A stretch of DNA of 64,000 bases, from contig NZ_PPTG01000046.1 of the NCBI RefSeq assembly GCF_002954245.1, positions 1 to 64,000 of the forward strand, read 5' to 3'. The notes under the pieces were generated by a model. That model had not been told where the DNA came from and searched no databases. It saw only the letters and a program-made list of their open reading frames with translations. Of the stretch, positions 1 to 8,540 are shown piece by piece; the stretch's first letter is position 1, and each line of letters opens with the position of its first letter. The stretch is from Cryobacterium aureum. GTDB lineage: Bacteria > Actinomycetota > Actinomycetes > Actinomycetales > Microbacteriaceae. A program made the translations under genes and the position numbers.

Positions 1-2
1 AC

Positions 3-64
3 GAGGACCTCCTGGTCTGAAGTGGTTGGCCTTTGACAGCTCCACTACACAACCGGAGGTCCTC
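3..64. repeat. 10-bp perfect inverted repeat at window edge
   Basis: GAGGACCTCC at 3-12 is the exact reverse complement of GGAGGTCCTC at 55-64, with 42 bases between. No gene is visible in bases 1-128. The repeat could be a terminator for a gene left of the window, or the edge of a mobile-element remnant. Neither can be decided from this sequence. Confidence 0.5.
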
Positions 65-128
65 ACCCACGTTCAATGACTACAGCGTGTCGTCACATTT
101 ACTCAACCAACCTGCCTGGGCAGTACAC

Positions 129-1211
129 CTAGTGCAGCTGGATTGCGAGGGCGCCGCTGGGCTGCACGATCACGCTGAGCCCCATCGTGAACGGTACGTC
201 TTCGTCGCGGGTGCTGACGTCGCCGTCGAACAGGGACTGCACGTCGACCACGATATGGGCCTGCCCGGGGGTGGCAACCATTTCAAAGGACAGCTCGCCG
301 GCCGTGAGCGCGACGGTGGGGTAGGCAGTGATCGACCAAGCCGGAGTGCTCTCGATCCGATCATCGATGGTGATGCCCCACGGGCAGCTGGTCGGTTGCA
401 GTACCGTTTGGGTGGCGCAGTCGTCGAGGAACTTGTTCAGCTCCGACTGCACCTGGCCCACCATGTCCTCGTTCGGCAAGGCGTTGACCGCGACGGCGGT
501 AGGACCGGCCGCCGTCGCGCGCAGGCTGGCCTTTTCGGCGGTCAGCATGGCCGACTCGTGTTCGAAGGTGTAGCGGTTCGGAGCGAAGGCGAGGTACGCG
601 GCGGATGTGGAGAACGTGGCTGGGGCATCCGCGGCGCTGTGGGCGCGTGTGTCGAGGGTGAGGCCGTTGACCGTGAACGATCGTTCGTGCAAAACCTCGA
701 CCTGCAGCACGGCGAGGGGGCTGGTGCTGAAGGCCCAGGCGTTGAAAACGCCGCCGAACGTGCCAGCCCGTTCGACGGTGAACACCATGCTCGACGCGGT
801 GCCGTTCAGATCGAAGTCGAACACCACGGTCTGGGCGGTTCCGTCGTCGGTGGCGGGTGTGTCGGTCGTGCTGGTGAGTTCGATGTTATCGAGGCCATTC
901 AGAACGGATGCCCGCAGCAGCGTCTTCGGCAGATCCTTCGTAGCCTCGTCGGTCAGCCCCCAGGAGGCCAGATCGGCCTGGCTGGGCATGACGCCGCCGA
1001 GGGCGAGGGCTCCGACGGTGTCACCGCGGGCCAGGGCATCGAGGTACTGCTCCACAAAGCCGCCGGCGCTGTACACCGTGCGATTGAGGGCGCTGATGGT
1101 GCCAGCGAGGCCGGCAGCGAGCAACCCGGCGACCACCACAATGGCGAGAACGGCCCGGAGCATACTGCCGCGGTGCCCGCTCGCCCGATGCTGTTCGGCC
1201 GGAATGGTCAC
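129..1211 (-). CDS. Membrane-anchored extracytoplasmic protein of unknown function
   Basis: A 360-residue protein. A short basic N-terminus is followed by one hydrophobic segment at about residues 17-40 (LRAVLAIVVVAGLLAAG), then about 320 residues predicted outside the membrane. The stretch just after the anchor (FVEQYLDALARGDTVGAL) resembles the first helix of NTF2-like/DUF4878 folds found in secreted actinobacterial proteins. That resemblance is only suggestive. No lipobox or catalytic motif is visible. It is divergent from the helicase gene, with a 133-base gap holding both promoters. I do not recognise a specific family. Confidence 0.75.
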   Translation of the reverse strand: MTIPAEQHRASGHRGSMLRAVLAIVVVAGLLAAGLAGTISALNRTVYSAGGFVEQYLDALARGDTVGALALGGVMPSQADLASWGLTDEATKDLPKTLLRASVLNGLDNIELTSTTDTPATDDGTAQTVVFDFDLNGTASSMVFTVERAGTFGGVFNAWAFSTSPLAVLQVEVLHERSFTVNGLTLDTRAHSAADAPATFSTSAAYLAFAPNRYTFEHESAMLTAEKASLRATAAGPTAVAVNALPNEDMVGQVQSELNKFLDDCATQTVLQPTSCPWGITIDDRIESTPAWSITAYPTVALTAGELSFEMVATPGQAHIVVDVQSLFDGDVSTRDEDVPFTMGLSVIVQPSGALAIQLH

Positions 1212-1344
1212 TTGAATATTGTACGGGGAGGTGGGTCGGCCAGTCGGCCACGTCCCGTCTCGCGCCCGTGCGGGCTGGGCGGTTACAGTGGGATGTCCCC
1301 TGCACTGGTCCCGTGCAGCATTCGAGAGTCAGAGAGAGTGTGCC

Positions 1345-2700
1345 GTGCCAGAGATTCCGCTCAGCCGTGAACAGGCGCTGGTCTTCGCGGCGATCGAGGG
1401 CACCAAGCAGAACGTGTTCGTCACCGGCCGAGCGGGAACGGGCAAGTCCACGCTGCTGAACCACCTGTCATGGAACACCAGTAAGCAGATCGTGATCGCC
1501 GCGCCCACCGGCGTCGCCGCGCTGAACGTGGGCGGCCAGACCATTCACTCGCTCTTTCGCCTGCCGATCGGCGTGATCGCTGACAGCCCGATCGACCAGA
1601 ACGACCAGGTGCGCAAGCTCCTGAACACCATCGACACCCTCGTGATCGACGAGGTCTCGATGGTCAACGCCGATCTCATGGACGCGATCGACCGCAGCCT
1701 GCGCCAGGCCAGACAGCGGCCGTTTGACGTGTTCGGCGGGGTGCAGATCGTGCTGTTCGGAGACCCTTACCAGCTCGCCCCGGTGCCAGGCGGCCCCGAC
1801 GAGCGCGCCTATTTCGCCGACCACTACCGGTCGATGTGGTTCTTCGACGCGAAGGTCTGGCGTGACGCTGAGCTGCGCATCTTCGAGCTCACCGAGATTC
1901 ACCGCCAGCACGACAATGACTTCAAGCTGATGCTCAACGCTGTGCGGCACGGTCAGGTCACTCCCGAGATCGGTGGTGCCCTCAACGGTGCTGGAGCGCG
2001 AACACCGCCGACCGAGGGGGTGATCACCCTCGCGACGCGCAACGACGCTGTGAACCGCATCAACGCATCCGCTTTGAAGAAACTGTCGGGCAAATCGCTC
2101 ACCGCCAAGGCCGATATCACCGGGGATTTCGGCGGCAAGCAGTTTCCGGCCGACGAGGTGCTCGAGCTCAAGGTGGGTGCGCAGGTCATGTTCCTGCGCA
2201 ATGATTCACCACTCGACGGTGGGCCGCGCTGGGTGAACGGCAGCATCGGCACGGTAACCAAGGTCACGTCGACGGTGTTCGTCAACATCGACGGTGACGT
2301 ACACGAGGTCGAGCCGACCGTGTGGGAGAAATACAAGTACACCTATAACGCCGCGACCAAGAAGCTGAGTCGGGATGTCGTGGCTGAATTCACGCAGTTT
2401 CCGCTGCGGCTGGCCTGGGCGGTCACCATCCACAAATCGCAGGGCGCGACGTACGAGCGGGCGATCGTCGACCTCGGTGCGCGGGTGTTCAGCCCTGGCC
2501 AGACCTATGTGGCCCTGAGCCGGCTGACCAGCCTGGATGGGCTGTACCTCACCCGCCCGTTGCGGCCGAGCGACATCATCGTCGACGAGAACGTGAAGCG
2601 ATTCATGAACATTGAGGTCGTGCCGCCGGTGGCCGACCTGGCGAGCTTGGATGCGTCAGGGTCAGCCCCCGACGAACCGGAAACCGGGCAACCAGCCTGA
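1345..2700 (+). CDS. PIF1-like/RecD-type DNA helicase
   Basis: A 451-residue superfamily 1 ATPase. Walker A is GRAGTGKST near residue 24 and Walker B is VIDEVSM near residue 95. The C-terminus carries the UvrD/RecD2-like block TIHKSQGATYERA followed by YVALSRLTSLDGL, the arrangement of PIF1-family helicases that unwind DNA 5' to 3'. The open frame extends upstream to an ATG at 1219. The GTG at 1345 is preferred because a purine-rich site (AGAGAGAG, 1331-1338) lies just before it and homology-like sequence begins there. It stands alone, so its exact repair or replication role cannot be inferred. Confidence 0.88.
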   Translation: MPEIPLSREQALVFAAIEGTKQNVFVTGRAGTGKSTLLNHLSWNTSKQIVIAAPTGVAALNVGGQTIHSLFRLPIGVIADSPIDQNDQVRKLLNTIDTLVIDEVSMVNADLMDAIDRSLRQARQRPFDVFGGVQIVLFGDPYQLAPVPGGPDERAYFADHYRSMWFFDAKVWRDAELRIFELTEIHRQHDNDFKLMLNAVRHGQVTPEIGGALNGAGARTPPTEGVITLATRNDAVNRINASALKKLSGKSLTAKADITGDFGGKQFPADEVLELKVGAQVMFLRNDSPLDGGPRWVNGSIGTVTKVTSTVFVNIDGDVHEVEPTVWEKYKYTYNAATKKLSRDVVAEFTQFPLRLAWAVTIHKSQGATYERAIVDLGARVFSPGQTYVALSRLTSLDGLYLTRPLRPSDIIVDENVKRFMNIEVVPPVADLASLDASGSAPDEPETGQPA

Positions 2701-2751
2701 CTGGTGCCGGCCGGTGAGGGTGCGGCTGATGCACCGAACAGCATGGCGCAA

Positions 2752-3291
2752 CTAGTGGGACGAGTGGCCGCCGCTTGGAGCTCCGTGCGGAACGGCATAC
2801 AGACCGGCATTCGTTGCAGCCAATGCGGGCGTCGTGAGGCCGGAAACGACCAGCCCGGCCACGACCAGCGCGGTGAGAAAGCGCCAGCCCCCCGGCTGGG
2901 CTACCTTCCTGGTCCGCTCGGTTGACGGCGACGTGTTGGCCTTTTTCCGGATGATGACGGCGAGCGAGCCTGCGAGGTAGAGGTTGAACAGTGAGGCGAT
3001 CACCATCGGGTACATCGGCAGGCCGGTTTCTGCGGCGGAGACGCCCAGGCCGCTGCCCAGGGTGGCCGTTGTCGCAAAGACCAGAACGGGAATCAGGGTT
3101 GCGCCGAAGACGACCCGTATCGCGACCGGTCTGGTTTGAGAGAGGGTGACGACCGCCCAGCCGAGTTCAGCGAGACCGAACCCGACCAGGAGGATCGACA
3201 GCGGAAGAGGAGCTCCCGCCCCGACGGCGAGGTGGATCAGCGCTGCGCCGAGAGCGGCGAAGCCAAGCCACATGCGGATGACGGGGGTCAT
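2752..3291 (-). CDS. Multi-pass membrane protein of unknown function
   Basis: A 179-residue protein with about four hydrophobic segments, a charged loop (KKANTSPSTERTRK) before the last one, and a C-terminal tail ending in HGAPSGGHSSH, which might bind metal. The start is set at the internal ATG because AGGGAG lies 5-6 bases upstream; the open frame itself extends to 3348. It lies upstream of, and in the same direction as, no obvious partner. A DUF4383 gene precedes it on the same strand 62 bases away, so the two may be co-transcribed. The family is not recognised. Confidence 0.75.
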   Translation of the reverse strand: MTPVIRMWLGFAALGAALIHLAVGAGAPLPLSILLVGFGLAELGWAVVTLSQTRPVAIRVVFGATLIPVLVFATTATLGSGLGVSAAETGLPMYPMVIASLFNLYLAGSLAVIIRKKANTSPSTERTRKVAQPGGWRFLTALVVAGLVVSGLTTPALAATNAGLYAVPHGAPSGGHSSH

Positions 3292-3353
3292 GACAGCTCC
3301 CTTCAGTGTGACGAAATCGAAGTGATGGAATGACGCTGCTGAGGACAAGCCGA

Positions 3354-3764
3354 CTAGGCGTGAACGGAGTTATGGACGTGCTTATCCGCGGTCAGTCCGA
3401 CGCCGAGGAGCACGATTGCGCTGGCAAGGTGCAGGAAGTGGTCGGCCGTGTTCAGGGCCAGCACGTTCAGAGCGGTATTCACCAGGAAGAACCCGACAAT
3501 ACCGAGCAGCAGGTAGACGGCACCGATTGTGGTGTTCGTCGCCTTGGCGGCCGAAACGTTCGACAAGCCGGCGATCAACAGTGCAGCACCGATGAGGAGG
3601 TGGACGACGTTGGCAAATGGATTGACCATGAACAGGCCGAGGACCAGTCCACCCTCAGTTGCGAGGAAGTCGACTCCACCGGTGACGGCGAAACCAATCA
3701 ATCCGACGAGGAGATAGACCACGCCGAAGATAGTAGCGATCAGACGATTAGGTGATGTGCGCAT
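3354..3764 (-). CDS. DUF4383 family membrane protein
   Basis: A 136-residue protein with four transmembrane helices. The hallmark NPFANVVHLLIGAALL resembles the N-P-x-x-N-x-x-H-x-x-x-G signature of DUF4383 proteins, which are common, uncharacterised actinobacterial membrane proteins. The length matches the family. A good GGAGG-type site lies just upstream (revcomp of 3768-3778). Its neighbours (GlsB-type protein, small membrane protein) suggest an envelope or stress context, but no function is known. Confidence 0.85.
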   Translation of the reverse strand: MRTSPNRLIATIFGVVYLLVGLIGFAVTGGVDFLATEGGLVLGLFMVNPFANVVHLLIGAALLIAGLSNVSAAKATNTTIGAVYLLLGIVGFFLVNTALNVLALNTADHFLHLASAIVLLGVGLTADKHVHNSVHA

Positions 3765-3899
3765 TTCAGGTGCCTCCTGTTTGTTTCACGGCTAACCCGT
3801 GCTTGCTATGAGTTCGGAGCTCCATCAACTTCGGATTGGTACCAATTGTGCCCCTAATCTCCCCTTTTGGGTGTCGGCGCCTCAACTTTTCGCAATCGT

Positions 3900-3935
3900 C
3901 AACAGCGTGGCACCCAAATCGGGTACCACGCTGTT
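3900..3935. terminator. Strong hairpin downstream of the GlsB-type gene
   Basis: Arms CAACAGCGTGGCACCC (3900-3915) and GGGTACCACGCTGTTG (3920-3935) pair over 16 positions with one mismatch-type position. The loop is five bases. It lies 20 bases past the stop of the minus-strand gene ending at 3956. No long T-run follows, as is usual in high-GC actinobacteria. Confidence 0.65.
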
Positions 3936-3955
3936 GAAACGGTCTGGTGGTTGTA

Positions 3956-4225
3956 TTACGACTTGGCGTGGCGGCGGTTCGTGATCGCCCCGTAGATGAG
4001 GAGCACGATGAGCGATCCGACGATCGCGAGGATCCACGTCGTCAGGGAGAAGAACTCGCCCAGGTTCACGTTGAACAGGAGCCCGCCCAGCCACCCACCG
4101 AGGAAGGCGCCGATTACTCCGAGCAGCAAAGTGATGAACCAGCCTCCGCCCTGCCGGCCGGGCAGGATTGCCTTCGCGATAGCGCCGGCGATGAGACCGA
4201 GTAAGAGGAATCCGAGGAAACTCAT
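3956..4225 (-). CDS. GlsB/YeaQ/YmgE family stress-response membrane protein
   Basis: An 89-residue protein with three hydrophobic helices and the family's glycine pattern: GLIAGAIAKAILPG near the start, then LGVIGAFLGGWLGG. Length and architecture match the transglycosylase-associated (GlsB/YeaQ) family, small inner-membrane proteins often induced by general stress. A strong hairpin follows the stop. An AAGGCAG site (revcomp of 4230-4236) sits upstream of the ATG. The molecular role in this family is not established. Confidence 0.9.
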   Translation of the reverse strand: MSFLGFLLLGLIAGAIAKAILPGRQGGGWFITLLLGVIGAFLGGWLGGLLFNVNLGEFFSLTTWILAIVGSLIVLLIYGAITNRRHAKS

Positions 4226-4379
4226 GAGACTGCCTTTCAGTAGACGTGTGCGAATCGGGCGTGTGCCGTTCGCGTGAACCTACTCATGTGCCTGCTTCTC
4301 GTCAATGGCGCAAAATCGACGATTTGACGACAATCCCGAACAGTGGCTGCAGATCAGTGAATTCTCCCTGTGCCAACGC

Positions 4380-4667
4380 TCAGTCGAGCCAATAGTCGTC
4401 ATCTATATACGTCGGTCCGACCACCGATGAGCCTGAGCCGGCGTCGGGAAGGTTCTGTTCGGAAATGGTCTCAAGTTTTACTACCGAGCAAGCAGTGATC
4501 AGCAGGGACACCTGCGCTTGCACGGAGCTTACGATGTCCACGAAGCCACCGCCACTATGCACGGCGGCGGCGAGGGTCGCCTTCAAATCTGCGACGTTGT
4601 AGGAGTCTGACAGGTAATACCAGTCATCGTTGATGGTCAACCGGTAGCTTTGCATTGCCTGATCCAT
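4380..4667 (-). CDS. Small hypothetical protein, acidic C-terminus
   Basis: A 95-residue protein with no signal peptide. It starts MDQAMQSYRLTIND and ends in an acidic, aromatic tail (YIDDDYWLD). The middle holds a hydrophobic strand-like run (QVSLLITACSVVKLETI). I do not recognise the family. It is divergent from the marR gene at 4896 across a 228-base AT-richer gap with a palindrome, the common layout for a MarR regulator and its target. The start could also be the second Met, four codons in. Coding status is probable, not certain. Confidence 0.55.
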   Translation of the reverse strand: MDQAMQSYRLTINDDWYYLSDSYNVADLKATLAAAVHSGGGFVDIVSSVQAQVSLLITACSVVKLETISEQNLPDAGSGSSVVGPTYIDDDYWLD

Positions 4668-4758
4668 TCCATTGTGGTGAGTTCATGGGCGCACTGGCCC
4701 GCGAGCCCCAGGTGGGGGTCACGGACTCACCAGATTGTCAATATACGGCAAGTAGCTC

Positions 4759-4774
4759 AAATAGTGAACTATTT
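4759..4774. promoter_or_regulatory. Palindrome, candidate MarR operator
   Basis: AAATAGTGAACTATTT: six-base arms around a four-base centre, in the AT-rich gap between the small minus-strand gene and the divergent MarR regulator. MarR proteins typically bind such palindromes in their own divergent promoters. Binding here is an inference. Confidence 0.45.
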
Positions 4775-4895
4775 AAAACGTGAGAAACTTTAGAAATTGA
4801 TCGCTTCGATACACTGGCGGAATGGAAAGCCCTGATACGGGCAATTACCGGACCCGCAGCGCGGGGAATCAGTAACGACCAGAGGTCAGGAACGC

Positions 4896-5372
4896 ATGGA
4901 CGACGCAAACAACTTGGTACGCACTCAGGAGTGCCTGTCGATACCGGCACTCGTTTTCCTGCGCGCGATGGACCACAACCGCAGTCACGTCGCGGCCGAA
5001 ATCGGCGTGTCCAGCAGCGAACTGCGAGCCTTGTCCCGGGTAGCCGAGGCTGGAAGCATCACTCCGAAGTTGCTCGCTGAGTTCCTGGAGATGACGACGG
5101 GCGCTGTAACGGCCATTTCCAATCATCTCGTGGCTCTAAATATGCTTACCCGCGTGCCGCACCCGCACGACCGACGTAGCCTCCTGCTGGAACTCACCTC
5201 GGCGGGGCAAGAAACTGCGGCGAGACTCCAAAACGAATTTCAAGTGCTGTTCGCTCATGCCGCCCGCAACGTGACGCCGGAGGACCAGACGCGGCTCGGG
5301 TCGTTGTTAACCTCGATGGCAGTCATCATCGCATCGGACTCCAAGGCCAGCCACGCCGCGCCAACAACGTAG
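4896..5372 (+). CDS. MarR family transcriptional regulator
   Basis: A 158-residue winged-helix regulator. Residues about 35-105 hold the MarR helix-turn-helix and wing: ELRALSRVAEAGSITPKLLAEFLEMTTGAVTAISNHL is the recognition-helix region, and the wing contains PHPHDRRS, matching the family's D-x-R motif. Helical segments at both ends would form the dimer interface. It probably represses itself and the divergent small gene through the palindrome at 4759. The ligand is unknown. The end is only 20 bases from the convergent epimerase gene. Confidence 0.88.
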   Translation: MDDANNLVRTQECLSIPALVFLRAMDHNRSHVAAEIGVSSSELRALSRVAEAGSITPKLLAEFLEMTTGAVTAISNHLVALNMLTRVPHPHDRRSLLLELTSAGQETAARLQNEFQVLFAHAARNVTPEDQTRLGSLLTSMAVIIASDSKASHAAPTT

Positions 5373-5392
5373 GTATGGCGGCAGGAGCGGGC

Positions 5393-6256
5393 CTAGGAGT
5401 GGCGCGTCCCTCGCCCGGAGAGAAGAGCGCGGTAGCCCTCTCGGTACGTTGGATAGCTGAAGGTGAAACCGGTGTCGCGCAGCAGCTGGTTGCTCAGGAG
5501 CTTGTCGCCGCCGCGCTTGCTTTCGCGAGCCGGGCTCGGTTCCTTTGACTCATTGAGGGTTGGCTCTGGCAGACCGAGCTCGGCCGCGAGAAAGGTCAGC
5601 ACCTCGTTCGCCGGCACCGGCGCGTTGTCGACGCCGAGATAGAGCGGCGCTGGCTGATCAGTGCGCAGCAGCAGGTGAACGATCGCGGCGGCTGCGTCGT
5701 CCCGATGTATGCGGTTGGTGTGGCGCGACTCGGCGGAAAGTGCGACACCGTCTTGTACCTGCCTGATGAGTCGCTCCCGGCCGGGGCCGTAGATGCCGGC
5801 CAGGCGCAGCACTGTGGCGGCGGGGAGACGGGAGTGGAGCATCCGTTCGGCATCGAGCACGATCGAATCGGTGCCCGGCTGCGGGTTCGCCGGGGTCTGC
5901 TCGTCGACCCGGCTGCCGTCGTTGACGTCAAAGACCGCCGTCGATGACACCAGCAGCACGCGTTGCGGAGTGACGTGGGCATCATCGATCGCGTCGAGCA
6001 GGTTGCGCAGGCCGTCGAGGTAGGCGGCGCGGTAGGCGTCGACAGTGGTGCTGCCGGCGGAGATGGCGACGACCACGAACTCGGTGTCGGCCGGAATGAC
6101 GGGTTTCGCCAGGCTCAGGTCGACGGATTGGCCGGAGATTTCTGCCGGGAGCAGCCGCGCATTGCGCCGCAGCCCCACCACCTGGTGCCCGAGCCGTGCG
6201 AACCGTAAGCCCACCTCGGTGCCGAGGTCGCCGCAGCCAGCAATGAGTAACGTCAT
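5393..6256 (-). CDS. NAD-dependent epimerase/dehydratase family protein
   Basis: A 287-residue SDR-type protein with an N-terminal Rossmann fold: TLLIAGCGDLGTEVG carries the glycine-rich nucleotide motif. Further motifs are SSTAVFDVNDG (serine of the active site) and LRLAGIYGPGRE. The usual Y-x-x-x-K is not obvious, so catalysis should not be assumed. This resembles the YeeZ-like subgroup of putative nucleoside-diphosphate-sugar epimerases. The open frame runs to 6904, but the ATG at 6256 is chosen because GGGAGACAG precedes it and the Rossmann strand begins right there. Confidence 0.85.
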   Translation of the reverse strand: MTLLIAGCGDLGTEVGLRFARLGHQVVGLRRNARLLPAEISGQSVDLSLAKPVIPADTEFVVVAISAGSTTVDAYRAAYLDGLRNLLDAIDDAHVTPQRVLLVSSTAVFDVNDGSRVDEQTPANPQPGTDSIVLDAERMLHSRLPAATVLRLAGIYGPGRERLIRQVQDGVALSAESRHTNRIHRDDAAAAIVHLLLRTDQPAPLYLGVDNAPVPANEVLTFLAAELGLPEPTLNESKEPSPARESKRGGDKLLSNQLLRDTGFTFSYPTYREGYRALLSGRGTRHS

Positions 6257-6343
6257 CTGTCTCCCTGTGTTGTTTCCACGGTATCGGGCAGACCTTGACA
6301 GTTCGCCCGGAGCGCCACGCCGCCTGGTCGCTAGCATGAAGGC

Positions 6344-6865
6344 ATGCCTATTGTTCCTGACACGTCTGACTGGACCTGGGTGCTCGAACGCCCCTGCCCG
6401 GCTTGTGGATTTCGGGCGAGCGAGGTCGTGTTCGGCGACTTGCCGGGCCTGATCCGCCAGAACGCCGCTGCCTGGCCTGCGGTCCTCGACCGTGCGGATG
6501 CTGCGCTGCGCCCGGATGATCACACCTGGTCGCCCCTCGAATATGCGGCCCACGTTCGTGATGTCTGTCGGCTGTTCGCCGAGAGACTGCACCGCATCCT
6601 CGACGAAGAGGACCCGCTGCTGGATAACTGGGATCAGGACGCCACGGCGATATTCGAGCGCTACGACCTGCAGGTACCGCGCACCGTCGCGGGCGAACTG
6701 ACGGCAGCCGCGTCCGGCGTCGCCGACGCCTTCGCCGCGGTGCCAGCGGATGCCAGCCATCGCACCGCGCGCCGCAGCGACGGGCCGTCGTTCACGGTGG
6801 AGACCTTCGGGGCCTACTTTCTGCACGACATCGTGCACCACCGCCACGACGTGGGTGCCGCCTAA
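6344..6865 (+). CDS. DinB family protein
   Basis: A 173-residue four-helix-bundle protein of the DinB/YfiT type. The metal-binding histidines appear as EYAAHVRDV in helix 2 and FLHDIVHHRHDV at the C-terminus, the usual three-His layout. DinB proteins in actinobacteria include thiol-dependent transferases, but the substrate here is unknown. The N-terminal CPACG pair of cysteines is an extra feature that could bind zinc. Its start is 87 bases from the divergent epimerase start, so the two share a promoter region. Confidence 0.8.
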   Translation: MPIVPDTSDWTWVLERPCPACGFRASEVVFGDLPGLIRQNAAAWPAVLDRADAALRPDDHTWSPLEYAAHVRDVCRLFAERLHRILDEEDPLLDNWDQDATAIFERYDLQVPRTVAGELTAAASGVADAFAAVPADASHRTARRSDGPSFTVETFGAYFLHDIVHHRHDVGAA

Positions 6866-7040
6866 GAGGCGCCTGAGCCTCGACCGCGGATGAGCGCGCC
6901 CCATCCGGGTGCGCGCTCAGACGGTTACCGTCGCGGCCACGCACATCAGGCGCGCTCACGGCGACGCGGCTCGCTGTGGCACCTTGACAGCGCGAACGTG
7001 ACCGGCCAGCATGTCGGCACGTCGTTGAAAGGAGACAGTC

Positions 7041-7661
7041 ATGTCCGGCCGCATCCACATCGACCTGTTCACCACGCTCGACGGAGTCGCGCAGGCTCCC
7101 GGCGGCCCCGACGAAGACCCCGACGGTGGCTTCGCGTTCGGCGGCTGGCAGGCGCCCCTGTTCGACGAGACCGACGGCGCTCAGATCGGCGCGGGGATTG
7201 AGGCGATGGATGCTTTGCTGCTGGGACGGCGCACGTATGACATCTTCGCCTCGTACTGGCCACATCAAGTCGACGGGCCGTCCTCCGGCATTGCGCGCAA
7301 GTTCAACGCGATCCCCAAGTACGTCGTGTCGCGCGGTGCGCCAAGTCTCGAATGGCGTGACGCCCATCTTCTCGGCGGTGATCTCGCTGCGGAACTGGCA
7401 GTACTTCGCGAGCGGCACGACGAGATCCACGTGATCGGCAGCATCGACTTCGCCCGTACTCTCGTCGCCCAGGGCCTGTTCGACCAGTTGAACCTGTGGG
7501 TGTACCCGATCGTGCTCGGGGCTGGCAAGCGACTGTTCACCGCCGATGGCCCGCCCGCATCCCTGGAACTGATCGCCGCCGAGCCCGCGTCAAAGAAGGG
7601 CGTGGTTCTGCTGCGCTACGCGTGGAAGGGGTTGATGCCGGAGACGGGAGACATGAGCTGA
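7041..7661 (+). CDS. Dihydrofolate reductase family (RibD C-terminal-like) protein
   Basis: A 206-residue protein matching the RibD C-terminal/DHFR-like fold. It has the N-terminal strand IHIDLFTTLDGVAQAPGGP, LLGRRTYDIFASYWP, and the C-terminal YPIVLGAGKRLF with G-x-G-K-R. These are NADPH-binding reductase signatures. Stand-alone copies are frequent in actinobacteria and are not proven to act on folate or riboflavin intermediates. The start is well supported by AAAGGAGA six bases upstream. A strong hairpin follows the stop. Confidence 0.88.
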   Translation: MSGRIHIDLFTTLDGVAQAPGGPDEDPDGGFAFGGWQAPLFDETDGAQIGAGIEAMDALLLGRRTYDIFASYWPHQVDGPSSGIARKFNAIPKYVVSRGAPSLEWRDAHLLGGDLAAELAVLRERHDEIHVIGSIDFARTLVAQGLFDQLNLWVYPIVLGAGKRLFTADGPPASLELIAAEPASKKGVVLLRYAWKGLMPETGDMS

Positions 7662-7664
7662 CTA

Positions 7665-7710
7665 GACAACTTTGTGGGGTGTGCGCCGGGCCACACCACA
7701 CAAAGTCGTC
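7665..7710. terminator. Long bidirectional hairpin between reductase gene and tRNA-Gly
   Basis: Two 23-base arms abut at 7687/7688 and pair at about 20 positions (GACAACTTTGTG with CACAAAGTCGTC at the ends). The hairpin starts four bases after the reductase stop and ends 25 bases before the 3' end of the minus-strand tRNA, so it is placed to end both convergent transcripts. Confidence 0.75.
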
Positions 7711-7735
7711 CAGTGAGAACGCGAGTGGGCTTGAG

Positions 7736-7809
7736 TGGAGCGGATGACGGGAATCGAACCCGCGCTATCAGCTTGGGAAGCTGAAGTTCTACCATTGAAC
7801 TACATCCGC
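7736..7809 (-). tRNA. tRNA-Gly (anticodon CCC)
   Basis: Read on the minus strand, a complete cloverleaf folds. The acceptor stem is GCGGATG/CATCCGC, the D-arm GTTC/GAAC, and the anticodon stem TCAGC/GCTGA with loop TTCCCAA, giving anticodon CCC. The T-arm is GCGGG/CCCGT with TTCGATT in the loop. The discriminator is T and the CCA end is encoded (plus-strand TGG at 7736-7738). It reads GGG glycine codons. Confidence 0.95.
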
Positions 7810-7880
7810 GCGCCCGACCATGGATGAACAACAATCGGAACCGTGCCAGCATATCAACCTCGCGCGGCTAGGCTGGCACC

Positions 7881-8462
7881 GTGCTGCTCTCCGATCGCGA
7901 TATCAAGGCCGAACTCGACGCTGGACGAATCGGTTTGGAGCCGCTCGACCCGGCGATGATCCAACCCTCGAGCATCGATGTGCGCCTCGACCGCTTGTTT
8001 CGGCTGTTCGACAACCACAAGTACGCCTACATCGATCCGGCCGAAGACCAGCCCGAACTGACCCACCTCATCGAGACCAAGCCCGACGAGCCGTTCATTC
8101 TGCACCCGGGCGAGTTCGTGCTCGGTGCCACCTACGAGCAGGTCACCCTGCCCGACAATGTTGCTGCCAGGCTCGAGGGCAAGAGCTCACTCGGCCGTCT
8201 CGGTCTGCTCACGCACTCGACGGCCGGCTTCATCGACCCTGGGTTCTCCGGCCATGTCACGCTCGAACTCAGCAACGTCGCGACCCTGCCGATCAAGCTG
8301 TGGCCCGGAATGAAGATCGGCCAGCTGTGCTTCTTTCAGCTCAGCTCCCCGGCCGAGAAGCCGTACGGCTCGAGCGAGTACGGCTCCCGTTACCAGGGCC
8401 AGCGCGGCCCGACGGCCTCCAGATCGTTCCAAAACTTTCACCGCACCACCATCGACCGCTGA
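7881..8462 (+). CDS. dcd: dCTP deaminase (dUMP-forming type likely)
   Basis: A 193-residue trimeric deaminase/dUTPase-fold enzyme that supplies dUMP/dUTP for thymidylate synthesis. Diagnostic segments are [16 protein letters not shown] at the N-terminus, [10 protein letters not shown], the phosphate-binding and catalytic block [26 protein letters not shown] (catalytic Glu nearby), and the C-terminal [13 protein letters not shown]. Characterised actinobacterial relatives (Mycobacterium) are bifunctional and release dUMP directly, which probably holds here. The start is GTG, and the length matches the family. Confidence 0.95.
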   Translation: MLLSDRDIKAELDAGRIGLEPLDPAMIQPSSIDVRLDRLFRLFDNHKYAYIDPAEDQPELTHLIETKPDEPFILHPGEFVLGATYEQVTLPDNVAARLEGKSSLGRLGLLTHSTAGFIDPGFSGHVTLELSNVATLPIKLWPGMKIGQLCFFQLSSPAEKPYGSSEYGSRYQGQRGPTASRSFQNFHRTTIDR

Positions 8463-8540
8463 GCCGGCGGTAAGCGGATGCCAGCGGGCCGAGCAAACGC
8501 AGTACGTCGAACGTAACCTCGGGTCGGGTAAAATCTGGCT

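Noticed and set aside
1..132. Possible tail of an IS481-like transposase (frame 1 ends TNLPGQYT before a stop at 130-132)
   Set aside because: Only about 25 codons of weak resemblance, no catalytic motif and no terminal repeat. It needs sequence left of the window.
33..1370. A 445-codon plus-strand frame at the window start
   Set aside because: It is antisense to the 360-residue membrane-anchored protein, which has a proper N-terminal anchor. The translation is Gly/Arg/Glu-rich without motifs.
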